64,000 nucleotides of DNA from Euptelea pleiosperma (GCA_035048495.1 CM068546.1:18296435-18360434), one strand, 5' to 3'. Shown: positions 1 through 10,345, numbered from the stretch's first letter. Numbers and translations are program-made. The notes: generated by a model not told the origin, from the sequence alone.

Positions 1-145
1 CTTTTACTTTCAAGATCAAAATGCCATTTCTCTTTCACAATTACGAAAATGTCAACCGTACTTACAGTCCCATCATTATTATGTCCTACCCCATCTCTTT
101 AATTTAAAACACTCCCTCCTGCCACGTGGTTGCCCAGCTATAATT

Positions 146-337
146 GGGACAAATCTAGTCTGCAATTGTGTGTGGACTTAAAGTATGCAAACATTGTTAA
201 AACTGTTGGATGTCCCTTGAAAAATGTGTTATTTCAATGTTTTCAAAATTAAATATTTTATAAATTAAAAACTCATTTTCAAAGAGTATTTAATGGTGGA
301 TACAATGTTTACATACTTTGTAGGCTAGATTTGTCCC
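146..337. mobile_element. 192-bp MITE with GGGACAAATCTAG inverted ends
   Basis: The two ends are inverted copies of GGGACAAATCTAG(T/C)CT, and the inverted match continues inward through AAGTATG(C/T)AAACATTGT. The left arm has about 16 extra bases. Both sides carry an exact 7-bp direct repeat TATAATT (139-145 and 338-344), read as the target-site duplication. The interior is AT-rich and non-coding. Superfamily is unassigned because a 7-bp duplication is not diagnostic. Confidence 0.7.
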
Positions 338-394
338 TATAATTGATGAATGCTTCAGATTTAGTTGGGAGAAAAAAGGTAAATTTTCATTGCT

Positions 395-690
395 CGTCAC
401 GTAGCAATTTCTTAGTGGACACTGACGATATAGATGTTTGGCCAATCCCTAGGTGGACCTATAAACTCAAAATCAACATGATCAGTGATTTTTAAGCGTT
501 AGATGAAGTCATTTTCATGGGTTGATTTTAACCTTATTAATTTGAGCATTATGTACCATTATTTGGGCAAAAAAGTCCAAAGGTTAGAAATCACTAATCA
601 GGCTGATTTTTGGTTTGTAGGTCCACTTAGGAATTGGCCAAATGTTCATATGGTTAGCATCCTCTAAGAGTGTACCACATTGCTTATATT
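395..690. mobile_element. Foldback MITE, GCCACGTGG/CACTAATCAGGCTGA family
   Basis: An imperfect inverted repeat. The left arm reads GATGTTTGGCCAATCCCTAG then GATCAGTGATTTTTA. The right arm has CACTAATCAGGCTGATTTTT then AATTGGCCAAATGTTCATA. The central spacer contains the recurring words 'ttttcatgggttgatttttaacc'-type and ATTATTTGGGC. The same family recurs at about 2670, 3480, 4690, 5575, 27301, 27587 and 27926. It has no coding capacity. Confidence 0.6.
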
Positions 691-990
691 AAGGGCCTCC
701 TTGACCGTCAGTGGTCATGGCAAGTTTTACTCTCCACGTGGCTCATACGGTGGCCCCTCATCAACGTTGATGAAGGACATTTGTCATCGATGATCCTTTG
801 ATAGTAGATCATGTATTTCTTGGCCATTATGATCTTCCCCATCTCCTTTAAACCAATGGGTAGTCGAAGAAGAAATCAATGAGTAGATCATGTTGCCATG
901 GTGATCGATGTTCCCACCTTCGATATGAAACCACGTGGCAGACATCTAGAGACCACTGACCTTATGGATGTTTGGCCTGAAATTTCATTG
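691..990. other. Non-coding flank, nothing recognised
   Basis: No gene or clear element. The words CCACGTGG and 'accactgacc' suggest decayed pieces of the GCCACGTGG foldback family. Confidence 0.4.
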
Positions 991-2640
991 GTCCGTTCTC
1001 TTTAACTCAATATAACTAGAAGGGGGGTTGATTAGGTGTTTAAAATTATTTATACCTACACAGTTTTACTGGATGATGTTAAGACAATAAAATCGCATGC
1101 CTTAGTTATTTGATAAAAGATTATCACAACCGACTGAAATCGAATATACCTCCGTGGTATATTTTCTTTTCGTCATTTGATCTAATCAGAATAGATTGTA
1201 GAATACAAACAAACAATCACATAAGAAAAGAGATTTTTACGTGAAAACCTTAGCCAAGGAAAAACCACGGGACCACGTCCAGACGAAAAGTATCACTAAC
1301 TGAAAAGTTAAATGAAACAAAGGTTACCTACGCAGCACCGTTGCAAATACAGCTTCCAACCATAGCCAAGGCCTACTGTCGATGCGTCCACGTCCTCTGA
1401 ATCAACGCTACGAATCCACGCGCGCCCTTACAGCCAAAAAGCCTTGTCCGCTTGTTCAGTTTGGTACACCCCAAACCTACCGTCGATCGGCTCCTCCGAT
1501 CTTAATTCTCAATACTCCTGCCTTTGCAGAAGGTGAAGGATTCAGTACACCCTGAACCCTAAGTTGCTCAAATGGTGTTGAGTCACACTGGTACACTCAG
1601 GCTACTAGGTCGAATATAGAAGTGGAAGACCTAAGCTGAGGAAATGATCAAGCTCTTGGCTTTGATCAAGAAGAGAACAAGCTCACAAGATGTGAATGGT
1701 AAACAAGCTTCTTGCTTTTCGAATGGACACTCTAATAAATCAAGCCTTTGCTTCTCTCTCTTGAAGATTGAGTCACTCTATGTCTCTGTGTGTATTTAGA
1801 GAAGGCATAGAAGGGTTGTATTTATAGAATTCTATGACCCTGAGTCGTGTAGAACGTGGGATAATAGAACCATGAAATTCAGATCTGAGAATGACCAATT
1901 TTGTGCATGGTCCAATCGATCGTACACTGGGTCCAATCGATTGGGCCATGTCCAATCGATTGGGGATAAGTGTCCAATCGATTGGGTTCAATAAGATTTC
2001 TGTTCCGAAGGCACCAATCGATTACACAGGGTTCTCTAATCGATTTGACTCAGATAACTTTCTGTCCCAAAGGCTCTAATCGATTTCACAGAGTCTCCAA
2101 TCGATTTGACTCAGATAAGTTTCTATCCCGAAGACTCAAATCAATTTCATAGAGTCTCCAATCGATTTGACTCAGATAAGTTTCTGTCCCGAAGACTCCA
2201 ATCGATTTCATAGAGTCTCCAATCAATTGTGCTGAAAAAAATTTCTGCTTCGTAGCTTCCAATCGATTACACAGAGTCTCCAATCGATTAGTCTATGTCC
2301 AACCGATTGGGGATAAGTGTCCAATCGATTGGACTCTCCCATTAGTCAATTTTATTGACTTAGACTCGGGTCAGTCCAATGACTAAGTTTGACCATTATA
2401 TTTTGTTCATTTTAACCAACTCCTATGGCCACTAAGTCACTAACCTTCATAATTGAGTGTACACGATCGTTAACTGACAAAACGACAGTTACTCATATGA
2501 CTCCTGTCGTCAACCATCTGATTCTTGTTGTATATCTTTTAGTCTTCACGTAGTTGGTGAAGTATGCTTACCACGACATCTCCACACTACACTAGTGCTC
2601 GTAGGAACGGTTACAAGAATGTCTTTTATGTCAAACGAAA
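991..2640 (+). repeat. Unclassified LTR-like repeat, family member 1
   Basis: The start (GTCCGTTCTCTTTAACTC, then a G-run and GTTGATTAGGTG) is shared with 8286 onward. Both copies then run through related text (ATTATCACAA, TCGAATATA, 'tccgtggtatattttctttt'). It has no coding capacity. It contains the CCAATCGATT array described separately. A non-autonomous LTR element is likely, but no LTR pair or target duplication was found. Confidence 0.45.
1905..2335 (+). repeat. Degenerate tandem array built on CCAATCGATT
   Basis: The decamer CCAATCGATT, or a one-base variant, occurs about 16 times. In the middle there is a higher-order unit of roughly 60-65 bases: GACTCAGATAAGTTTCTGTC, CCGAAGACT, CCAATCGATT, TCATAGAGTCT, CCAATCGATTT. 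The outer copies have shorter spacing. A weaker version lies at 8940-9020 (CCAATTGATT, CCAATCGATT), inside the related repeat. Confidence 0.75.
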
Positions 2641-2669
2641 TCTTTGTTAAATTGAATATGAAAATATTC

Positions 2670-2925
2670 CTTACATGGCCCACCTAGGGGTGGGCCTATA
2701 TACCCAAAATCAACCTGATTAGTGATTTCTATCCTTTGGATCATTGTACCTCAAATAATGCTAGAGGTGCACGGTTAAAAATCAACCCATGAATATGATT
2801 GGAATCCAACGCTTAAAAATCACTAATCATACTTACTTTTGGTATGTGGGTCTACTTGGGGATGGGCCGAACATCCATACGGTAAGTGGTATCCAAGAGT
2901 GTGCCACGTAGATGGGTTTTCATGA
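2670..2925. mobile_element. Foldback MITE, GCCACGTGG/CACTAATCAGGCTGA family
   Basis: The left arm reads ATCAACCTGATTAGTGATTT. The right arm reads AAATCACTAATCATACTTAC and then GATGGGCCGAACATCCATAC and GTGTGCCACGT. The central part carries 'caaataatgctagaggtgc' and 'aaaatcaacccatgaa'. Non-coding; boundaries approximate. Confidence 0.55.
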
Positions 2926-3424
2926 AAAGAACTCAAATCCAATGGTTAGAAAACCACCAAAAAGATAAGTTCTACCATTCTACACGTGGCAAAATTTTGT
3001 AGGTCACTTGATGGACGGTTTAGATTTTTTTTTTTTGTAAGAAAATATGAACCGTCTATCTATAATAAATGATCCAAGTGGTGAGACCACGTGTCGATGA
3101 TAAGGGGTTAAAATAGAAGTACGCCCACATTAATGCGGGTTAGGTAATTTTGAAAAAGCAAGCAACAAGTCTTTTCGTAATTTTAAAAAGAAAGGGCAGT
3201 TCGGTCCTGAGAGCAAAAATTAGACGGACTGTTTAAGGTCAACCAAGAAAAGTTGCAGTCAAAGGGGGAAACGCAACAAAGTGAAAACACTGGGGGTAGT
3301 ACAAATATCGATGATTTCACATGGGGTAGTACAAAATTGCCCTAAAAAAAAACCCAAAAACACGGAAGTATGTGGCAGACCAGTAGATGTGGGACACCTT
3401 GGAGTACAAGATCTGAATTCCATT
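2926..3424. other. Non-coding intergenic stretch
   Basis: No gene seen. It contains a poly(T) run near 3028 and a short direct repeat (GGGGTAGTACAAA, at about 3293 and 3323). No ends or target duplications could be assigned. Confidence 0.5.
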
Positions 3425-3433
3425 TTTTTTTAA

Positions 3434-3818
3434 GGGTCGGGCTCCATTGACAGATATAAAATGACAAGGAATTAATATAAGCCACGTGGCACACTGTTAC
3501 AGGACTCTGACTGTATGGATGATTGTCCTATCCCATGGTGGACCTACAAACCAAAATCAGCCAGATTAGTGATTTATAGGCTTTGGATTGGACTTAGTTT
3601 CATGAGCTGATCTCAACTGTGGGAATTTGAGAAGTATTTGAGGTACAAAGATGCAACACTTATAAATCACTAATCAGGCTGATTTTTGGTTTATAGGTCC
3701 ACCATGGGATAGGACAAACATCCGTATGGTCAAAGTCCTGTAACAGTATGCCACCTGGCTTATATTGTGTCCCTGTCATTATACCTGTCATTTTATATCT
3801 GTCAACGGAGCCCGACCC
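3434..3818. mobile_element. Mutator-like foldback element 1 (385 bp)
   Basis: Ends are GGGTCGGGCTCC and GGAGCCCGACCC. The inverted arms run inward about 150-190 bases through ATATAAAATGACA, TATAAGCCACGTGGC, AGGACT and GGTGGACC. An exact 9-bp direct repeat TTTTTTTAA (3425-3433, 3819-3827) flanks it, as expected for Mutator-like insertion. The inner arms are the GCCACGTGG family sequence, so the element looks chimeric. No transposase. Confidence 0.75.
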
Positions 3819-3828
3819 TTTTTTTAAA

Positions 3829-4662
3829 GGGAATTTTTGACATACCCCCCCATGTTATCTTTAAAATTAGACATACCCCCTTACAATTTGAAAAAGCTGA
3901 CATACCCCGCTATGACTCGGTCCACTGTCATTTGACCAGTGTTGACCCAAGTTGACTACCAGATTTTACAATAAAGGACAAAAGTGCCCTTGTCTTCAAC
4001 CTTGGAACAAGGGTTTGGGTTGAGGCCAAACCCCAAATCAAACGGCTGTGATGGACGGCCGGCCAAGAGATTCCAATGGGTTGGTCACCCATCATCGGCA
4101 ACTAACCCACCGGAGTTTCATGGTCGGCCGAGCACTACTCCGGCAATAATTTAAAACCCAAGGTTAAAAATAAAATACATAAACATATAATTTTATTTCT
4201 AAAATTTTCTTTAACAAAAATGAAAAATATGAATAAGAGCAATTAGATTTTGTGACATGGATTTTGGAAAGGTGGGTTCTCTTAATTTTAAATTTAAACC
4301 TTCATAAAAAGAAATCTCATTCCCTCATGAGTTTTACTTATATTTATGGGATTTTTTCTTCTCAATCTGTGTCTAATTCATCAAAAAAATAAAAAATCTC
4401 AAGTTTTCAACATGGGATTTTATTTTTGATTTTCTCTTTTCGTGTGTAAATTGGGGTTTGGGTTTTGGCCTAAACCCAAACCCTTGTTCTAAGGTCAAAG
4501 ACAAGGGCACTTTTGTCTATCATTGCAAAATTTGGTAGTCAACTTAGGTCAACACTGGTCAAATGACAGTGGACCGAGTCATAGGGGGTATGTCAGCTTT
4601 TTCAAATTGTAGGGGGTATGTCTAATTTTAAAGATAACATGGGGGGTATGTCAAAAATTTCC
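3829..4662. mobile_element. Mutator-like foldback element 2 (834 bp, arms about 200 bp)
   Basis: The left arm, 3829-4035, begins GGGAATTTTTGACATACCCC. The right arm, 4453-4662, is its reverse complement with few changes; both include TGACATACCCC, GGTCCACTGTCATTTGACC and AAGGGTTTGGGTT. Flanking 9-mers are TTTTTTAAA (3820-3828) and TTTTCTAAA (4663-4671), one mismatch. The ~415-bp core is AT-rich and non-coding. It inserted into the right-hand target duplication of element 1, so it is younger. Confidence 0.8.
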
Positions 4663-4689
4663 TTTTCTAAAACCTACACTACAACGCCA

Positions 4690-4925
4690 TTAAGCTCACT
4701 GGGCTCTCTAATCGCCTAGATGTTTGGTTTAGCCCACTCCTTGGTGGTTTTACACACCAAAAATCAGCTTATTTAATGATTTCTAGCCGTTAGATTTCTA
4801 CCCAAAAAATGTGCTTGAATTTCGTGGCTTGAAGGAGTCCAAAATCTAATGGTCCCATTCATTAATAGAGTAGCATTAATCAAGACCACATGTTGAGGTG
4901 GAGTGGAACATCACTTTAGAAATAG
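4690..4925 (+). repeat. Half copy of the GCCACGTGG foldback family
   Basis: Only the left arm type is clear (AGATGTTTGG, then CACCAAAAATCAGCTTATTT, 'aatgatttctagccgttagat'). The expected right arm is missing, so this is a truncated copy. Confidence 0.45.
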
Positions 4926-4940
4926 CTCCTTTTAAACAAT

Positions 4941-5328
4941 GGGTCGGGCTCAGGGGGACCCCATTTTTGACGCCCGGCCCATCTCTTACACCCATTTTGG
5001 CGTACCCATGTAGGAGATGAATCAATGGCTGATTTTTTTTTTTTTAGGATGATCTCTATGGTGAGGAGATCATGATCCTCACAAAAATTCAAATCATTCC
5101 GACATTCGTAGACTGGTTTAGAAGTTGTGAAATTATGGACCGTCGATTTTTACTGTGTACTTGGAAACCACATTTGATAGGGTTAGAAATTTCAGAATGG
5201 GCTGATTTTTTGTTGGGGTGATCTATATGGTGAGGAGATCATCCTCACCAAAAATCAGCCATTGATTCATCTTCTACATGGGTACGAAAATGGGTGTAAA
5301 AAATGGGGGTCGATCCAGAGCCCGACCC
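4941..5328. mobile_element. Mutator-like foldback element 3 (388 bp)
   Basis: Ends GGGTCGGGCTC and GAGCCCGACCC are the same termini as element 1, but the arms differ: CCCATTTT, ACACCCATTTTGG, ACCCATGTAG, ATGAATCAATGGCTGATTTT. Flanking direct repeats TTTAAACAAT (4931-4940) and TTTAAAAAAT (5329-5338) match at 9 of 10 bases. No coding capacity. Confidence 0.7.
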
Positions 5329-5574
5329 TTTAAAAAATATGGACCCCTACTTCAACATGCGGTCTTGATTATTATGACCAGAGTAAAACTTGGCTGATCC
5401 AGGGTCAGACAGCCGCTGACCACCCAAAAAAGTGGTAAAAATACACAGAGAAAAAAGAAAACAGTAGTAAAAAAAGAAATAAGAAAAACCAAAAGTAGAT
5501 GAAATTTTCTCGCTCCACTTCCACCGTTGGTTCATTAAGCCTTCTCTACCTAAAGTTTATAAAATGCGCTTGAT

Positions 5575-5800
5575 GCCATTAAAAAATCAGCCTAATTAGT
5601 GATTTTAAACCTTTGGATCTTTTTATCCAAAATAATGCTCAAAAGCTACGGTTAAAAACAAACCCATGAAAACGACTCCAATCGAATGCTTAGAAATCAC
5701 TAATCAGGCTGATTTTTTGCATGTAGATCCACCTAGAGATGGGCCAAAAACATCCATACAGTCAGTGATATTCAAGAGTGTGACACGTGTGAGGTACATG
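5575..5800. mobile_element. Foldback MITE, GCCACGTGG/CACTAATCAGGCTGA family
   Basis: The arms are AAAATCAGCCTAATTAGTGA and TCACTAATCAGGCTGATTTT. The right flank has GATGGGCC, ACATCCATAC, and GTGTGACACGTG. The spacer again carries ATAATGCTCA and 'aaacccatgaaaacgac'. It lies about 170 bp downstream of the glycine-rich protein gene's stop codon. Confidence 0.55.
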
Positions 5801-5971
5801 TGCATCGCACGTGGGTCCCCGTAGTTATTACTTAGAGAAACTCAAGTCTGCATGGACACCCTAGAATGACACTAATTAAGCATAATTAGGATTACCATCG
5901 CATGAAGCACCAACAATGAAACATACGTCTACAAACATTATCACCCTCAACAATTACAAGCTTCTTTCTTT

Positions 5972-6664
5972 TCAACGACCATGACCACCACCACCACCAC
6001 CTCCTCCAAACCCGTAACCTCCACCTGCGCCACCACCTCCTCCAAACCCACCCCCTCCTCCAAATCCACCACCACCCACATTACTACCATATCCTCCACC
6101 ACCACCAAAACCTCCACCATACCCACCCAACCCTCCTCCTCCTCCACCTCCACCGCCCCCTCCAAATCCACCATTTCCTCCTAATGCACCGCCATTACCC
6201 CCACCTCCAATTGCACCATCTCCTTTTCCTTCACCATTATCTGCATCACCTCCGGTTGCACCATTGCCTCCATCACCTCCTTTCAAACCCTCACCATCCT
6301 TCTTTCCCCCAGTTGTACAATTGCAGTTTCCTTTATCACCACCACCCGTACCCACTCCAGGTACTCCAGAGCTGACACCAGGCGCAACACTTCGTTGTCC
6401 TCCTTCATTAGACCCGCTGCCTACTCCTGACCCACCACCTCCATAACCACCATAATTATTACCTTTTCCTCCAGTGCCACCACTGGAACCGTCACCTGCA
6501 TTATGGCCTCGTCCCCCATTGACCCCACCTTCACCCTCTCCTGGTTTGCATTTGGTTTTCTTCTCAACCAGCCGATCACCACTAATGGGTCTCAAGCTAT
6601 CAACACAGGAAGAAAGCAACGATAAGGGGAAGAGGAGAACAATAAAGATATGGAAAGCCTTCAT
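5972..6664 (-). CDS. Secreted glycine-rich protein (cell-wall type), 230 aa
   Basis: Single-exon gene read on the minus strand from ATG at 6664 to TGA at 5972. Residues 1-24 form a classic signal peptide: Lys2, a hydrophobic core (FHIFIVLLFPLSLLSSC), then VDSLRP. Residues 25-55 are charged. The rest is dominated by glycine: G-S/N/G-rich repeats at 45-100, a short Cys-bearing linker (GNCNCTTGGKKDGEG) near 115-130, then GGGGG/GGYGG/GGFGGG runs to a His-Gly-Arg C-terminus. Glycine-rich proteins of this layout are exported and usually associate with the cell wall. No oleosin, RNA-recognition or cysteine-rich C-terminal domain is present, which argues against those subclasses. Other long open frames here are shadows of the low-complexity sequence. 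Expression is not shown. Confidence 0.8.
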   Translation of the reverse strand: MKAFHIFIVLLFPLSLLSSCVDSLRPISGDRLVEKKTKCKPGEGEGGVNGGRGHNAGDGSSGGTGGKGNNYGGYGGGGSGVGSGSNEGGQRSVAPGVSSGVPGVGTGGGDKGNCNCTTGGKKDGEGLKGGDGGNGATGGDADNGEGKGDGAIGGGGNGGALGGNGGFGGGGGGGGGGGLGGYGGGFGGGGGYGSNVGGGGFGGGGGFGGGGGAGGGYGFGGGGGGGGHGR

Positions 6665-6714
6665 GTTTGTTGCTGAGGATCACTGGATCTATTAGTTGCT
6701 AACGACGTTGCTTG

Positions 6715-6726
6715 ATATATATATAG
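6715..6726 (-). promoter_or_regulatory. TATA box of the glycine-rich protein gene
   Basis: On the minus strand the sequence reads CTATATATATAT, ending about 50 bp before the ATG at 6664. That spacing suits a plant TATA box with a short 5' leader. Confidence 0.55.
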
Positions 6727-8049
6727 AGAGCGAAATACCCACCTACAAAAATAAAAAAATATAAAGCGGACTATAGAGGTGGCTTGTGACATTCAGTTCC
6801 CTTCACAGAAAATACAAGAAAACAAGCAGAATGCATGGCACATGTGACTCTGCGCACAAATAGCTGTTTCTCTCGTCAGAAGAAAACCTCGAAAAAAGAC
6901 TCAGCTCTAACTTTAGAGTTCGCCTCTAAGTCTTTTCTTTCAGTGATTTTCATGTTTTTTGATGCATGAATATGCATTGTCATTGACAGAATATCAGCTT
7001 TATGGTTCCAATGTAATTCGTCCCTACATGTACATCGCCCGGATTCTTGCTTCTTTTAGGTTTTGCCACGAGGAATCCAATTTTGAAGACAATCGGGAGT
7101 CGCACCAAAAGAAAAAGAAAACCAGTGGGCGACAGATAGCATCTATGTGACAGATGATCTACAGGCGAGCTGGCCTGACACGCTTGAAAATGGACGACGT
7201 CGGTACTGACCAGATGAAGGCCGTCTTTTTTATTGAACTCGTCGTATTTACTTGATCGCAGCAGAAAAAAAAATTTGCTGTTCACCTCCTCTCAAATATG
7301 CAACGTGGCACATTTTGGGGCAACGAATGTTAGGCCCACCCTTTGGTGATCGGCACCCCGAAAATCAGCATTTTTTATGCGATGATTTTTAACCATTGGA
7401 TTCGATCATTTTTTTGGGACTTAAATACATTTGAGCTGACTTTTGGTGCATGGTGCCACCATAGTTGGCAAATTGTGATTCTTCCATTGAAAAGTGCAAG
7501 TTTTAAAGGATTTGAGTTTAATAAAAGGGAGTCAAAAAAGGAAGTAAAAAAGATGAGATGAACGCCAAAAGATCGATGAGTGAGGACTTCGGGTTTAATA
7601 CTTTTTTTCTCCAAAACAACTCACTTAAGAAAAGGTATTCATATATGTGCATATGACCATAATTAATGTATATAGATTGTGTGGTAATCTAAGTATAATA
7701 GAACTAAAACTATATGATATTTCCTTAAATATAAGTAATGTAAGCAACACTACTAATTTCCAAGAAAAAAGTTTCATTTATCCAAGTCTCCAAATGCATA
7801 AGGAATTTATTGCCTTGCTCCATATAAGCTATTTGCTATAAGGGGGCGGCTCACACGTCTCGAGTGAGACCAACCCAAGATTGAGTTGGATTGGGCCGAT
7901 CTGGTTTAGGCCTTCAAACATTGAAGTACCCAACGGAACAACGAAGTTTTCTCTATCGTAGCAATTGATTAAATCGAATTTTTAAAAAAAAAATACGGAA
8001 TTAAATCAGTTTAAAAAATACTTCTCATTTTTTTAAAATAATAATTGCT
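6727..8049. other. Intergenic DNA with a decayed foldback fragment
   Basis: No gene recognised. Near 7310-7420 there is a diverged piece of the GCCACGTGG family (CAACGTGGCACATTTTGG, AAAATCAGCATTTTT, 'tttaaccattggattcgatca'). Otherwise AT-rich. Confidence 0.45.
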
Positions 8050-8245
8050 GTGCCGTTTTAAAGGGTGCATTTACAGAGGATTTGTGCCCTTTCAAAGGGC
8101 ACACAAATCAAATGGAGTCCTTTAAAAGGGTGCAAATCGATCTCATTTGTGTGCCCTTTCAAAGGGCGCCAAAATCCCTTTGTGGGCCCTTTAAATTGAA
8201 AGAGTGTAAAAATCATTTGTATGCCCTTTGAAAGGGCGCACAATG
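8050..8245. repeat. Array of GCCCTTT...AAAGGGC palindromes
   Basis: The palindrome core CCCTTTNAAAGGG or a variant recurs about six times in 195 bases (for example GCCCTTTCAAAGGGCAC, CCTTTAAAAGGG, GCCCTTTCAAAGGGCGCC, GCCCTTTGAAAGGGCGCAC). The spacers repeat 'acaaatc' and 'atcatttgt'. No coding function. Confidence 0.65.
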
Positions 8246-8285
8246 GTTCTTTTTAATTTATTTTGTAAGTTTCTATTGAAATCAG

Positions 8286-8603
8286 TCCGTTCTCTTTATT
8301 CCGAATACCTAGAAGCGGGGGAGGGGGTTGATTAGGTATTAAAATTTTTTATTAACCTAACGCAATTTACTAGTTCAGGTAGGGATAAAAATCACATGCC
8401 ACAATAAACACAGTTGATTGATGAAACAATGATTATCACAATCGACTTGAATCGAATATATTTCCGTGATATATTTTCTCTTTGTCGTTTGGGATCATGT
8501 AATATATATAGGTGGCATGCGAATGTGTTAAGTTAAAAGAAAATTTTAATCTAATAATCAACCCCCTTTTTAGGTATTCGGAATAAAGAGAACGAGAATT
8601 TCA
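8286..8603. repeat. 318-bp foldback made from LTR-like repeat starts
   Basis: The left arm (8286-8345) reads CGTTCTCTTTATTCCGAATA then a G-run and GGGGGTTGATTAGG. The right arm (8551-8603) is its reverse complement: CTAATAATCAACCCCC then AGGTATTCGGAATAAAGAGA. Reading inward from either side gives the start of the repeat family seen at 991. The two arms are therefore head-to-head copies of one element's terminus. Confidence 0.6.
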
Positions 8604-9339
8604 TGGTCTACTCTAGCATATAGGTGAATGACGGAATGCTTTACCTAGATAGAGTTTGATCAAGCTATGATCATGAAGGATCAGAAACCCATAATGAATA
8701 AAGTGAATTACTTGGGTATTATCTCATTTTGGCTTTTCTCTCAATAAGGATTCTCTAAGTGACAGAGAATTCTAAACTTAGAATTTGGAGAAATTATGCT
8801 CTATGAGTATTGAGTTAGGTTTCATTAACCTTAAGGTTCTTTATAAGGTTCTTTAATATAAAGAGGGAGCAAAACTAAAGCTTTTAGCAAGTAATTGAGT
8901 GTAATATTAGGATTCTTTTCGATTGGAAAAATTGTTCCCACGCAAGTCCAATTGATTGGGCTGCTGGTCCAATTGATTAGCTAGCCTTATTCCAATCGAT
9001 TGGGCATAGCCTCTAATTGATCGGACACCCCCAAATTCAATATTTTAAGCTCTTTAGGCCCTGAATCCGATACCCTTGCTACATGACTTATTATTAGGTG
9101 AATTTCATTATTAAATTTCATATCCTTAAGTATCTAAGTCACTTAGCAACCTATATGTGTGAGTATGGATAAATCGGAAGAATCTGAGTCTTTAGATAAA
9201 TTAATCTTCAATCTTTTGAATTATCATCTTGTGGTCTTTAGGCAATCAAGACTAGGGTGCAACCACTAACGTATTCTTGGCCTAACAACAATATTTTGTC
9301 ATACAGAATTTTGCCACATAGAATATATTTATAATATTC
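8604..9339 (+). repeat. Unclassified LTR-like repeat, family member 2
   Basis: Related in order to 1560-2440: a region with 'gatcaagct' and 'gtgaat', followed by CCAATTGATT/CCAATCGATT repeats at 8948-9020, then a tail with 'ctaagtcact'. No open frame and no target duplication found. Confidence 0.35.
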
Positions 9340-9535
9340 CTTACACATAGTGCAAGTGGGACCAAAATAGTGTGCCACATCTCAAATCGGATAGAAGTAT
9401 ATATGAAACCCAACATTCATAGTGCACGTGGGCCCGAAATGGTGTGTCATGTATCATATTGGTCTATATATGAGGGGTAACATTCATGGTGCAAGGGGGG
9501 CCAAAAAGATGTATCACGTGTGATTTTGATGGTAA
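9340..9535 (+). repeat. Three imperfect tandem units of about 70 bp
   Basis: Each unit has CATAGTGCA(A/C)GTGGG or a variant, then CCAAAA/CCGAAA, GTGTGCCAC/GTGTGTCAT/GATGTATCAC, and a TATATATGA-type tail ending in 'aacattcat'. The array is degenerate and non-coding. Confidence 0.5.
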
Positions 9536-10326
9536 AGTATTTTTCAAAGCACCTTTTCATTATGGCACGTATTGACTATGGTACATCTACATTGTACAAG
9601 ATAACTTTCACAATTTTGCCTACGCTAAGCAAACACCATGAAGATTAGGGCGTCAGAAAATATGACGAGAAAATGATGGGTCTGCCAAACGCTTTGCAAA
9701 TGTTTTGACGAGCGAATACTAAGCAATTAATTGGTTGCGACAATATATTCTCTCAGACATTATTTGCCGAATGTACCAAATGCAGCCTTTAATGAAATAC
9801 AAGTCAGAACGATGTGGGATAAGAATTAGGAAACATTGATTAAGATGATTTGGGATGTGTAAAAAAGAGTACTGATGACTCTCGATGACTTGGGTATGCT
9901 CCCCAAGGTCACGAGTTCGACTTCTCCCAGGCTAACCTGATGCACGTGGTTTGTGGGTGACTGCGTGCATCCACAGGGATTAGTCCTTGTTAGGGTTGGG
10001 ACACCACACACAAAAAAAAAGAAAAAGTGAACGTCTAAAAAAGAAGAGAAGAAAGCCAAAAATAACATTAGAGGTAGTAATAAAAGATTTCAAGACATAT
10101 GCTTTGACAATCCAAAGCCTCCGAACATTTTGAACAGGGCATATACCTAATTTTTGAATTTCAAAGCCAAATTATACTTTGAACGTGTAACGTACCATGT
10201 CTTTTGCCATTTGGTGCGAGCCTCAACCGTGCCACGCACCACCCCATGCAAAGGTGTGGGTCGCTGATAGGCCACACGAGAATTCCGATGCATCCTCCAG
10301 AAATTTTTTCCCGACAAAACGCTTTA
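9536..10326. other. Intergenic DNA upstream of the transporter gene
   Basis: No gene or bounded element recognised. An A-rich run lies at 10010-10025. Confidence 0.4.
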
Positions 10327-10345
10327 TCTCTTTTATACACACGTG
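10327..10345 (+). promoter_or_regulatory. Candidate TATA box with adjacent G-box (CACGTG)
   Basis: TTTTATAC (10331-10338) is followed directly by CACGTG (10340-10345), about 195 bp before the start codon at 10539. This suits a leader of roughly 160-170 bases. The assignment rests on position and motif only. Confidence 0.35.

Noticed and set aside
5947..6695. Several plus-strand open frames rich in Thr, Ser, Pro or His over the glycine-rich gene
   Set aside because: They are antisense or shifted readings of the GGN-repeat DNA. The minus-strand frame alone has a signal peptide and a TATA box.
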